Source: an uncultured Clostridium sp. (GTDB taxonomy: Bacteria > Bacillota > Clostridia > Lachnospirales > Lachnospiraceae). Taken from it: DNA of 64,000 nucleotides. Shown here in pieces: positions 8,277 to 16,284 of the stretch (its first letter is position 1; every line of letters begins with the position of its first letter). The DNA is taken from NCBI RefSeq assembly GCF_900547735.1, contig NZ_URHZ01000005.1:42791-106790 (forward strand), given 5' to 3'. The notes beneath the pieces are model-generated. The model saw only the letters and a program-made list of their open reading frames with translations. It did not search any database and was not told the origin of the DNA. Position numbers and translations under genes: made by a program.

Positions 8277-9388
8277 CTGCCTTCCCCTCCTTTTCCAAAG
8301 CCGGAGCTGTAGTCCAGCTTTAATGTAAGCTCTTTATACCGGTGACAAGCCACCTGGTGGCAAGCCGTCACACTCTCAAGCACGGGGGCCTCCCTCCCGC
8401 ACCTCTCCTGTTTGTACGGGCATCTCTCATGGAAAATGCAGCCGGACGGCGGATTTAAGAGGCTCGGCACATCGCCGGTCAGCGCTCCCGTATTGACCTG
8501 ATAATCCGGATCCGGAAGCGGCACCGCCGACAAAAGCGCATGGGTGTAGGGATGCTTTACGGCGGCAAACAGTTCGTTTTTCGGCGCCACTTCAACCAGA
8601 TGGCCGAAATACATTACGCCGATTGTATCAGATATGTATTTAACAACGGAAAGGTTATGGGAAATAAAAAGATAGGTAAGTCCCAGTTCCTTCTGCAGAT
8701 GCCTGAGCAGATTCAGAATCTGAGCCTGGACCGATACGTCCAGGGCGGACACCGCCTCGTCGCAGATGACAAATTCCGGATTAAGCGCCAGGCTTCTGGC
8801 GATATTCACCCTCTGCCTCTGGCCGCCGGACAGCTGATGGGGCATTCTCGTAAGAAGGTTCACCGGCAGTCCGACCAGGCTGCACATCTCTTCCACCTTT
8901 TCGCGTTTCTCCTGTTTGGTGCCGTACTGGTGGATATCTAACGGCTCCATAATAATCTCTTCAATGGTAAGATACGGATCCAGCGCCTCGTAAGGATCCT
9001 GGAAAATAACCTGCATTTCCCGGCGAACTTCGCGAAGCTGTCTGGCATTCATCTTATAGATCGGTTTCCCGTGGAAAAATACATCCCCGGCCGTCGCTTT
9101 GTACAGACTGAGAATCAGTCTTGCAAGAGTGCTTTTCCCGCAGCCAGATTCCCCCACCAGGCCGAAAGTCTCCCCTTTTCTTATGGAAAGTGATACTCCG
9201 TCAACAGCCTTGATAAACTCCTTGCTCTTCGCGGTGTTGGGAAACCATTTTTTTACGTCTCTCACTTCCAGAATTACTTCTTTTTCCACTTCTTTTTCTG
9301 TGTCTGTTTCTTTGTTATCTATTTCTTTGTTATCTATTTCTTTGTTATCTATTTCTCTGTTATCTTTCTCTCTGTTTTGCTCAGCCAT
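8273..9388 (-). CDS. Peptide-type ABC transporter ATPase, OppF/DppF-like, with repetitive N-terminal tail
   Basis: 371 residues, about 40 longer than usual because of a charged N-terminal tail made of repeated DNKEI pentads (encoded by 15-bp direct repeats at 9307-9366), continuing to a TEKEVEKEV segment. The ATPase core follows: Walker A GESGCGKS, LSGGQRQR signature, Walker B VICDEAVSALD, and the C-terminal CIFHERCPYKQERC cysteine cluster. It pairs with the OppD-like ATPase. The tail is absent from the paralogue at 37045-38061, so it is probably a recent slippage product without catalytic role. Gap to the permease gene upstream is 36 bases. Confidence 0.92.
   Translation of the reverse strand: MAEQNREKDNREIDNKEIDNKEIDNKETDTEKEVEKEVILEVRDVKKWFPNTAKSKEFIKAVDGVSLSIRKGETFGLVGESGCGKSTLARLILSLYKATAGDVFFHGKPIYKMNARQLREVRREMQVIFQDPYEALDPYLTIEEIIMEPLDIHQYGTKQEKREKVEEMCSLVGLPVNLLTRMPHQLSGGQRQRVNIARSLALNPEFVICDEAVSALDVSVQAQILNLLRHLQKELGLTYLFISHNLSVVKYISDTIGVMYFGHLVEVAPKNELFAAVKHPYTHALLSAVPLPDPDYQVNTGALTGDVPSLLNPPSGCIFHERCPYKQERCGREAPVLESVTACHQVACHRYKELTLKLDYSSGFGKGGEGR
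9307..9366. repeat. 15-bp tandem repeat inside the OppF-like gene
   Basis: Three exact units TTTCTTTGTTATCTA (9307-9351) and a fourth diverged unit (9352-9366). On the coding strand they give repeated DNKEI/DNREI pentads. The unit length is a multiple of three, so copy number can change without a frameshift. Confidence 0.9.
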
Positions 9389-9424
9389 AAGTCAACCTTC
9401 CAATTCCAGCTTGCGTTATTTTGC

Positions 9425-10372
9425 TTATTTTGCAGAATCCTGAACACGAATACGCGGATCGAACACGCCGTATAAGATATCCGTAACCAGAATTACAAGA
9501 ATCATAAATACTGCCAGAAATACCGCCGTCCCCTGAATTACCGTGTAATCCCTGGCGTTAATGGCATCGACCAGAAGTTTTCCGATTCCCGGTCTTGCAA
9601 AAACCGTCTCCGTTACAACCGCGCCGCCCAGATATGCGGCAAAGGTTCCGCCTACCACCGTGATAATCGGTGTCAGTGCATTTCTCAGGGCGTGTTTTAA
9701 AATGATGGCGCTCTTTGCAATTCCCTTGGACTTACAGACCTTAATAAAGTCATTTCCCAGAATCTTGAGCATCGAGGTTCTCGTCGTCCTGGCAATGGAT
9801 GCCGCCGAACCGAGGCCAACCGTGATGACCGGTCCGATAAGGCCCAGGAAATGCTCTTCCGGCGCCAGGTTCAGGCCGATTACCGGAATCAGCTTAAGCT
9901 GAACGCCGAATACGATGATGAGAATCAGGCCCAGGAAAAACGAGGGCATCGACATCAGGAGCGTATTCAGGCTGAGTATCGCCATATCAAATGCACTGCC
10001 GCGGTACAATGCCGCAAATATCCCCGACGTCACTCCCAGCACAATGGCTAACAGCACCCCGAATATCGTCAGTTCCAGCGTGTTTGGAAGACAGTCCAGT
10101 ATCATGCCGAATACCGGCTGGTTATTCGCCATCGAATATCCCAAATCTCCCCGCAGCGTATCAAATACGGAATCTACCAGCTGTACTGCCATCGGACGGT
10201 TATATCCGTGCTCTTCCCTGTACTCCTCTATCTCTTGGACGGTGGCCGATTTGCCGAACTTCATCGCCACCGGATCACCCGGAATGGAACGGATAATCAG
10301 GAATACCACGATCATACTTCCAAGAATCGTGGGAATGGCAAATAACAGACGTTTTAATATGTAACGTTTCAT
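9425..10372 (-). CDS. Peptide-type ABC transporter permease, OppB/DppB-like
   Basis: 315 residues with six predicted membrane helices, beginning MKRYILKRLLFAIPTILGSM, the usual OppB/DppB opening. PGDP at about 31-34, the long extracytoplasmic loop after helix 1, and the EAA-type loop (RTTRTSMLKILGNDFIKVCKSKGI) at about 195-220 match the family. It ends IRVQDSAK; the FDPRIRVQ ending is typical. It lies 101 bases after the binding-protein gene, and that gap contains a 13-bp stem-loop. Pairs with the OppC-like permease at 7452. Confidence 0.92.
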   Translation of the reverse strand: MKRYILKRLLFAIPTILGSMIVVFLIIRSIPGDPVAMKFGKSATVQEIEEYREEHGYNRPMAVQLVDSVFDTLRGDLGYSMANNQPVFGMILDCLPNTLELTIFGVLLAIVLGVTSGIFAALYRGSAFDMAILSLNTLLMSMPSFFLGLILIIVFGVQLKLIPVIGLNLAPEEHFLGLIGPVITVGLGSAASIARTTRTSMLKILGNDFIKVCKSKGIAKSAIILKHALRNALTPIITVVGGTFAAYLGGAVVTETVFARPGIGKLLVDAINARDYTVIQGTAVFLAVFMILVILVTDILYGVFDPRIRVQDSAK

Positions 10373-10405
10373 GTTTCCCCTCCTTCAACCTGTGAAGCGT
10401 TATCA

Positions 10406-10451
10406 TTCACGGTACGGCCGCTCCTCTTTCGAAAAACAGCCGTACCGTGAA
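10406..10451. other. Intergenic 13-bp stem-loop between binding protein and permease genes
   Basis: Perfect inverted repeat: TTCACGGTACGGC at 10406-10418 and its complement at 10439-10451, 20-base loop. There is no T-run after it on the minus strand, so it looks like an mRNA-stabilising or partial-termination hairpin allowing more binding protein than permease to be made, as known in other binding-protein operons. Confidence 0.6.
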
Positions 10452-10473
10452 CAGCAGCTCTTTTACAGGTCCA

Positions 10474-12066
10474 CTACTGCAGATCCATGTTCTTAAACTG
10501 GAACAGAAGTTCAGCGTTCAGTGAGAAGCCTTTTACTGTATCCTTAACCAGGATATCACCGCAGGATTCAGCGATCGGAATGGAAGGAATGCTCTCAACA
10601 AGAATCTTCTGTGCATCGCCGAAATACTTATCTTTCTCGGCTTTATCGATGGAATCAAAACCTTTGGCTACAAGCTCGTCAAATTCTTCATTTCTAAACT
10701 GGCACCAGTTACTTCCCGGAATCTTGGCGCTTGTGAAGGAAGTCAGCCACTGGTCACCGCGGTATCCGTCTCCGTTTACCAGGAACCACATGTCATGGCG
10801 TCCGTTTCTCACATCGTCGAGGAAGGTTGCAAACTCGGTAAGATTCAACTGCATGTCGATGCCGATGTCGGCCATATACTCCTGGATGACAAGCAGCGGT
10901 CCTTTGGAAAGGGTGTCGTTCGGTGAGGCAACCGATGTGGAGAAGCCGTCCGGATAGCCTGCTTCCGCCAGAAGCTGTTTGGCCTTCTCAGGGTTGTATT
11001 CATATGTATAACCGCTCTGCTCCGGTGTGCTGGCATAAATACAGTAGGACTGAACATAGCCTGTCGGCGGGAACAGCGTTCCTCTCCAGTAATCATTGAG
11101 CATTTCATCGTAATTGATTGCATATTTAAGGGCTTCCCTGACTTTCGGATTGTTGAACGGCTCCTTTTCCAGGTTCATACCGAGGTAATAACATCCGGCT
11201 CCCGCAACTTTCTTTACTTCGCAGCCTTCCGTATTCTCGAATTTAAGAATGCTGTTGGCATCGTTCAGGGTCATGATATCTACTTCGCCCGCATTGTAGA
11301 GGTTGATTCTGCTTGACTCATCGGCCAGCATCGTAATTTCCACTTTGTCTAAAAGGGCTTTTTCACCCCAGTAATCTTCAAAACGTTTAATCACATATGC
11401 CTCTGCCGGTTTGCCGGATTCGTATTCGAAAGGCCCTGTACCGACCGGTTTTGCACCAAATCCGGAAGGTTTCAGTTCTTCATATGCCTTTTTACAGATG
11501 ATATTGCTGTACCATGATGCGAAATCCATCAGGATTTCATTGTCCGCCTCTTTTAAATGAAGTACAAACACGTAAGGGTCGGAGGTGTCCATGGATTCGA
11601 TGTTGTCTACCTTGCACTTTGATTTTGTATCCGTGGCTCCTACGTCGGGATCACTCAAACGTTCCAGTGTGTATGCCACATCCTCGGATGTGAATTCACC
11701 GTATCCGGCATGGAACTGTACGCCCTTTCTCAGATTGAAGGTGTAAGTTTTCCTGTCGTCGGAAACCTCCCAGCTCTCTGCCAGGCTGGGAACCAGATTT
11801 CTGTCTTCATCAAAGGCCAGCAATGTCTCAAAAATAGAGATACCGGCTTTAACACTTCCTCCGTCGCCCCAGAGCGCCGGATCAAAAGTGGATTTTTCCC
11901 AGTGTGTCGCAACCTTCAGCACCTTTTCCCCATTTTCGGCTGAACTCTGCTCTGCAGCGGAACTGCCGCCTGTGGCCGCCTGCTTATTTCCTCCGCAGCC
12001 GGTTATTATCATCGATACGGAGAGCGCTAACGCTGCCGCCGTTGTCAGTAATCTTATTTTTTTCAT
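10474..12066 (-). CDS. ABC transporter substrate-binding lipoprotein (SBP_bac_5 family)
   Basis: 530 residues. A lipoprotein signal peptide is clear: positively charged MKKIR start, hydrophobic core, lipobox I-T-G-C with Cys24, then a serine/alanine-rich linker. The mature part is a family-5 (oligopeptide/nickel/dipeptide) binding protein: TFDPALWGDGGS early, SLAESWEVSDDRKTYTFNLRKGVQFH at about 90-115, and KAKQLLAEAGYPDGF in the second half. It catches the substrate outside the membrane for the permease/ATPase genes downstream. GAAAGGAG precedes the ATG. First gene of the operon, with an approximately 270-base leader from the promoter at 12344-12372. The paralogue at 39061-40680 heads a near-identical operon. 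Confidence 0.93.
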   Translation of the reverse strand: MKKIRLLTTAAALALSVSMIITGCGGNKQAATGGSSAAEQSSAENGEKVLKVATHWEKSTFDPALWGDGGSVKAGISIFETLLAFDEDRNLVPSLAESWEVSDDRKTYTFNLRKGVQFHAGYGEFTSEDVAYTLERLSDPDVGATDTKSKCKVDNIESMDTSDPYVFVLHLKEADNEILMDFASWYSNIICKKAYEELKPSGFGAKPVGTGPFEYESGKPAEAYVIKRFEDYWGEKALLDKVEITMLADESSRINLYNAGEVDIMTLNDANSILKFENTEGCEVKKVAGAGCYYLGMNLEKEPFNNPKVREALKYAINYDEMLNDYWRGTLFPPTGYVQSYCIYASTPEQSGYTYEYNPEKAKQLLAEAGYPDGFSTSVASPNDTLSKGPLLVIQEYMADIGIDMQLNLTEFATFLDDVRNGRHDMWFLVNGDGYRGDQWLTSFTSAKIPGSNWCQFRNEEFDELVAKGFDSIDKAEKDKYFGDAQKILVESIPSIPIAESCGDILVKDTVKGFSLNAELLFQFKNMDLQ

Positions 12067-12343
12067 ATTCTGGCTCCTTTCAACCCTCGTTCACTTTTTA
12101 AGAAACAGAAGAATTTTACATCTCAATCTTTTTCATCTTTTTGCCGCCGGCTTCCATGTCATATGGCTGTTGTTCCCCGCTTCAGACGGACTTGCATGAA
12201 ATCAGTATTCATTCACGCTAATCAGGAAAATCCGAATATAAAAAATAATCCAAATTATTTTCTCCTGTTTCCTTCTAACTACTTATATCCTTATTTTCCC
12301 GGAATTTTTGGATATTTTAGTGTAACTTTATTTCCATGCCTGA

Positions 12344-12372
12344 ATATTAACACATTGTTACTTAATTGTCAT
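12344..12372 (-). promoter_or_regulatory. Promoter of the first peptide-ABC/hydrolase operon
   Basis: Minus-strand ATGACA (12367-12372) and TAATAT (12344-12349) with 17-base spacing. It would start a leader of about 270 bases before the lipoprotein gene. I see no riboswitch that I recognise in that leader; the rest of the gap 12067-12484 holds only this promoter, AT-rich sequence and the terminator below. Confidence 0.55.
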
Positions 12373-12442
12373 TACAAAAACAGGAGGGTCCTCTTTAAAA
12401 AAAGCCTCGTTTTTTATGTGTGGTATATAACAGTTGGGGAAA

Positions 12443-12496
12443 AAACAGGGTTAGGGGCTTCCCCAACTGCCTGCGGAGAAGCCTCTAACCCTGTTT
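12443..12496 (-). terminator. Rho-independent terminator of the sugar/aldolase operon
   Basis: On the minus strand an 18-bp near-perfect stem (AAACAGGGTTAGAGGCTTC paired with GAAGCCCCTAACCCTGTTT) ends in TTTTTTCC. The stop codon TAG of the symporter (12485-12487) lies inside the stem, so coding sequence and terminator overlap. Confidence 0.85.
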
Positions 12497-13858
12497 CTTA
12501 TTTTGTGTCATCAAACTCACGACAACATATCCTATCGCGGAAGGAAGCAGCGGGAATACGCTGCCATAGGGAAGATCTGCTATCCCTAAGCCATCCAGGA
12601 GCACAAAACCAATCCCAAGTACCGCGCTTGCTATGGCTCCCCGGGAATTTCCTTTTTTCCAGAATACTCCGCCAACAAACGCCGGCAGACAGCCAGCACT
12701 GATAAAGGTATAACTGAGTGCCAGCAATTCAATTATATTATTCATAGACAAGGCCAGGACTACACTAAATATACATACAAGCGCATTGACAATAAACATC
12801 AGCTGTCTGCATTCCTTTTCGTCCGCATCCGGTTTTATCATTCCCCTGTATATATCATGTACTATATTTGTCGACACGCCTGCAAAAATGGAATTACAGG
12901 CCGACATCACCGCACAAATTATAGCTGCCAGAAGTATCGCTCCGGCCAGCGGAGGCAGTTTTTCCAGAATCAGCAGCATAAAAACCTCGTCTCCGTTTTT
13001 TCCCGGATAAAGGCATCTTCCATACATTCCGAGAAGAACCGGCACAAAAGCCACCGGCAGTAAAAGAATTCCTCCAAATAGATTGCCGTAAACTGCTGCG
13101 CTCTCACTCTTAGCCGAGGCGCACCGCTGAAACAATCCCTGACTGACGAATACCGCAGCAATGGTCGGCACCGTATTCATGACAAATGTTTCGCCGTCAT
13201 ACGGAAACATTGAGAAGCAGGATTCAGGCAGCCCAGACTGAAGAAATGATACCCCATTTCCAGAAACCATCAGGAAAAGAGCCGCCATCATGCCCACAAA
13301 GATGACCGAACTCTGTAGGAAAGAAGCCACAAGCGCTCCCCAATAGCCACTGACAGCCGCATAGCAAAATGAAGCGGCCGCAGTGATAATTACTCCCATA
13401 TTTCCATTGAGACCTGCGGAATAGAAAACAGCTTTTCCGGCCAGAAGCTGTCCGGCAAACAGAGCTATGCAGCTTAAAGGCGTGACGGTACTATAAATCA
13501 GCCTGCTGGAATACCCACCGTAGCGTTCTTTGAAATAGTCGGACAGGGATACATATCCATGGCGGTAGATAAATTTTGTCACAATCATTCCGGCCGCAAT
13601 AAATGAAAGACCGCACCCTAAACCGTACCATGCTCCCCCCAATCCATATAAAGCCCCATATTCGGCTCCTCCAATTACAAAACCGCTGCCGATTTGCATC
13701 CCGACCGCACTGCCTGTAAGCAGGAGAAGAGACGACTGTCCTCCGGCCGTTATGCTGTCCTTAAACGTTTTTACATATTTCCTTCCCCTCAGGCCTATAA
13801 AACCTGTCATTATCATATACACGAACAGGATTCCAACCATCATCCCCGATGTACTCAT
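12485..13858 (-). CDS. Sodium:solute symporter (SSS family), copy a
   Basis: 457-residue SSS-family transporter with about 12-13 membrane helices. GLRGRKYVKTFKDSITAGGQ at the N terminus and the following glycine-rich GSAVGMQIGSGFVIGGAEYGALYGLGGAWYG stretch are the family's helix-1/2 region; SLSDYFKERYGGYSSRLIY follows. The start at 13858 is preferred to the longer frame to 13903 because GGAAAGGGG sits just before it and the protein then begins like its paralogue at 17237. It is the last gene of the sugar operon and probably imports the sugar or a related solute with sodium. The stop lies in the terminator stem. Confidence 0.88.
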   Translation of the reverse strand: MSTSGMMVGILFVYMIMTGFIGLRGRKYVKTFKDSITAGGQSSLLLLTGSAVGMQIGSGFVIGGAEYGALYGLGGAWYGLGCGLSFIAAGMIVTKFIYRHGYVSLSDYFKERYGGYSSRLIYSTVTPLSCIALFAGQLLAGKAVFYSAGLNGNMGVIITAAASFCYAAVSGYWGALVASFLQSSVIFVGMMAALFLMVSGNGVSFLQSGLPESCFSMFPYDGETFVMNTVPTIAAVFVSQGLFQRCASAKSESAAVYGNLFGGILLLPVAFVPVLLGMYGRCLYPGKNGDEVFMLLILEKLPPLAGAILLAAIICAVMSACNSIFAGVSTNIVHDIYRGMIKPDADEKECRQLMFIVNALVCIFSVVLALSMNNIIELLALSYTFISAGCLPAFVGGVFWKKGNSRGAIASAVLGIGFVLLDGLGIADLPYGSVFPLLPSAIGYVVVSLMTQNKKQG

Positions 13859-13926
13859 GCTTTCCCCTTTCCAGATGGCTGCCAGCATAAACGCAGCCTG
13901 CAAGAATGAGTTACGACATTAACCGC

Positions 13927-14832
13927 TCAGAGCACGGGGAACACTTTTAATTCCGCTGTTTCTGTCCACGGCACATCCTCCGGAGTCCCAAAGTTTTTAA
14001 CCAGTTCTATGCGCAGATATCTTGCCTTGACCGGCCGCTCCAGAAAGTAGGTGTTCCACTTTTCTTTCATCTCCATGTGCACATCCAGAATTTTCTCCCA
14101 GCTTACAATGTCAATCTCTTCATCTTCCCGTCCAAAACGTGAGCATCGTTCATCATTGCTGATATAAAGACGGATATGTTCCGCCATCTCCTCCTCAATA
14201 CTGATGGTGGAACCTACGTTATGGAAAATACGTACTGTTCCAATTGTCTGCTCCTCCCCGAAAAAGTCCAGAATCGCATTGGCAGGCCCCATTGTATTTG
14301 CTCCCCAGGTTCCTCCGTGCCTCTCCACGTCATCGTCAATCAGGTTACAAACCCAGTAATAAGGATTCTTCTCGGTTGTGCTGGCCCATTGGATCCTGGA
14401 ATAAAGACTGCCGTCCCTCCTTACGCCTGATGGCAGAAAGCCTCTTTCAACATCTCCAATCAGGATTTTACCGTCCTCTACTTTACATGTGTAATATCCC
14501 GGAAGGAATCCATATAAGGTCTCTACCTGTATAATTCTGATATCACCCTCTGTATATTCCAGTTCCCCTGCATCGGTAATGACCGTATTGATACCTACCG
14601 CCCCAAGAAAATCAGCCGCCTCTTTTGTTAAAACAGGTCCTGCATATTCCCGTTCCGGGCAAACTGTAAGCTGTCTCGATTTCCTGCTCTTGATTATAAG
14701 AATCTCAAACGGCGGCAGATTTTTCAAATGTTCCAGGTTCCATGCCCGGATCTCTCCGTCTATTCTATAAAAATCCTCCGTATAGGCAATACGGCCTCCT
14801 GATACCGGTTCATAATTTCTTTTAAGCTCCAC
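13927..14832 (-). CDS. Protein with C-terminal discoidin-like (F5/8 type C) domain, function unknown
   Basis: 301 residues, no signal peptide and no membrane segment, so probably cytoplasmic. The last ~150 residues read like a galactose-binding/discoidin fold: WASTTEKNPYYWVCNLIDDD (substrate-facing start), GTVRIFHNVGSTISIEEEMAEH, IRLYISNDE, and KARYLRIELVKNFGTPED at the end. The first ~140 residues (ESLHLKN-like region with a conserved LTKEAADFLGAVGINTVITD motif) are not recognised. It lies 28 bases after a DeoC-like gene and 68 before a symporter, inside the sugar operon. A carbohydrate-binding, cyclase/epimerase-helper or regulatory role is possible; none is shown. The fold call is by pattern only. 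Confidence 0.55.
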   Translation of the reverse strand: MELKRNYEPVSGGRIAYTEDFYRIDGEIRAWNLEHLKNLPPFEILIIKSRKSRQLTVCPEREYAGPVLTKEAADFLGAVGINTVITDAGELEYTEGDIRIIQVETLYGFLPGYYTCKVEDGKILIGDVERGFLPSGVRRDGSLYSRIQWASTTEKNPYYWVCNLIDDDVERHGGTWGANTMGPANAILDFFGEEQTIGTVRIFHNVGSTISIEEEMAEHIRLYISNDERCSRFGREDEEIDIVSWEKILDVHMEMKEKWNTYFLERPVKARYLRIELVKNFGTPEDVPWTETAELKVFPVL

Positions 14833-14860
14833 TGCTTTTTACCTCCTTTCATTTATTTTC

Positions 14861-15529
14861 TCAATCCTTTATGGCATCCAGAATCTCAAATGCCCGGCTG
14901 CTGCACACAATATCTGCCCCGGCCTCCAACAAATCCCTTACCTCTTTTTCAGTTTCGACAAGACCTTCCGCCTTAACCAGCAGATCCCGCTTCAAGGCAC
15001 TTTTTATCTTCTTAACATCCCCGGCAACTGTTTTTCTGGGTATGACCAGGTCACCGGAGGTCGTCTTCAGTCCGTCGACACCACAGTCTTCACAAAACAT
15101 CACGAGTTCTTCGAGTTCCTGTTCACCGAGCTGATATGTATTCAGGACTGCAAATAACGCGGTTCCCTCCATATGAATTAATTTAACCGTCTCTGTCAAT
15201 TCCAAGGCCAATGTCTCTTTATCACCCGATTTAAATGCCGACAGGTTAACTCCCATATCAATTTCGGCAGCACCTGTTTTAGCGGAGAAAAAAGCATCCG
15301 CTATCTTCGTTTCAGGTACATCGATGCCGGATGGATAACCACTTACCGTGCAGACCTTCACCTTTTCTTTGGATGCATCAATCGCCGTCTTTACCATATT
15401 CTGGAAGACGCAGACACCATACAAATCATAACGGATTGCTCTTCTTACAAATTCACTTATCTGCTCTTTCGTATGTCCGATTGACAGGTCGGTCGCTATC
15501 ATCTTTTTCGCTAACTCTGCTTTTTTCAT
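14861..15529 (-). CDS. DeoC/LacD-family class I aldolase, non-canonical (DeoC-a)
   Basis: 222-residue TIM-barrel aldolase related to deoxyribose-phosphate aldolase. The Schiff-base lysine is kept but in DGLKTTSGD instead of the usual KTSTG; the catalytic aspartate is in EIDMGVN; the proton-relay lysine is in VKAEGLVET, where the normal glycine pair of the phosphate loop (GG) is changed to GL. Those changes suggest altered phosphate or substrate handling rather than loss of activity. GGAG-type site before the ATG; 12 bases after DeoC-b. Expected reaction: reversible aldol cleavage giving acetaldehyde or a related small aldehyde, with Schiff-base chemistry. Substrate uncertain. Confidence 0.8.
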   Translation of the reverse strand: MKKAELAKKMIATDLSIGHTKEQISEFVRRAIRYDLYGVCVFQNMVKTAIDASKEKVKVCTVSGYPSGIDVPETKIADAFFSAKTGAAEIDMGVNLSAFKSGDKETLALELTETVKLIHMEGTALFAVLNTYQLGEQELEELVMFCEDCGVDGLKTTSGDLVIPRKTVAGDVKKIKSALKRDLLVKAEGLVETEKEVRDLLEAGADIVCSSRAFEILDAIKD

Positions 15530-15541
15530 GTGTCCCTCTCC

Positions 15542-16204
15542 TTATTCAAAGGTGTCTAAAATCTGAAACGGCGCACTTGTTGCAATCCTGTCACAACCGG
15601 CAAGAATCATCTCCTTTGCCTGCTGCCCGTTTCTGACACCTCCCGAAACCATGACCTTAATTGCATCACCGAAATGGGATTTGATATTCCGCACCTCCTC
15701 CGGAGTACTTCTGCATCCATGTCCCGTATTGGTTTTCAGAAACGGCACTTTTGATTCAATACACAGTTCAGCCGCCTTAAGCTGTTGGTCCGGTGTGAGC
15801 AGAGTCGCAAAATAAATAATTTTAATCAGTTTATCTTCTCCTGCCAGTTCAAGCACCGCCTTAATTTCATCCTTGACCGTTTCATACTCTCCGGCCATAA
15901 ATGCACTAATGTTCATAGATACATCCAGTTCGTCCGCCCCAGCCTTAAATGCCTCCTGTGCCGCCTTCAGACGGATCGCATTGACCGCGCCGCCCATCGG
16001 ATAATCCACGACGGAAACAACTTTTCTTCCCGCTTCATGGGCGATATCGGCAACATGCCTGATAAAATAAGCCGAGGCCAGTATTCCGGCAAATTCGTAC
16101 TGCGCCGCCCGCTTTGTAAACGCGACTGCCTCTTCAATTGTAGGATTCGCCGCTGCCATGGACCCGTCCAGCATATGTTCTACATTTCTTTTCGTTATTT
16201 CCAT
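15542..16204 (-). CDS. DeoC/LacD-family aldolase lacking the relay lysine (DeoC-b)
   Basis: 220 residues, DeoC-type barrel. The Schiff-base lysine is present (PFLKTNTGHG) and the aspartate is in ELDVSMN. In the phosphate/relay strand the sequence is KVMVSGGVRN: the lysine that precedes the SGG/AGG motif in deoxyribose-phosphate aldolase (Lys201 in the E. coli enzyme) is methionine here. Loss of that lysine normally cripples DERA, so this paralogue probably works on another substrate or by a modified mechanism. The start at 16204 is chosen because the upstream open extension (to 16285) is not family sequence and this start gives the normal length. 80 bases after the kinase gene. Confidence 0.8.
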   Translation of the reverse strand: MEITKRNVEHMLDGSMAAANPTIEEAVAFTKRAAQYEFAGILASAYFIRHVADIAHEAGRKVVSVVDYPMGGAVNAIRLKAAQEAFKAGADELDVSMNISAFMAGEYETVKDEIKAVLELAGEDKLIKIIYFATLLTPDQQLKAAELCIESKVPFLKTNTGHGCRSTPEEVRNIKSHFGDAIKVMVSGGVRNGQQAKEMILAGCDRIATSAPFQILDTFE

Positions 16205-16284
16205 TCTTTCCGTTCGCGCTCCTTTCCCGTTTTCCGGCGGGCAGAGTCTCTGTCTGCCCACCTTACTCCGGCTGTCTTTTTCCA

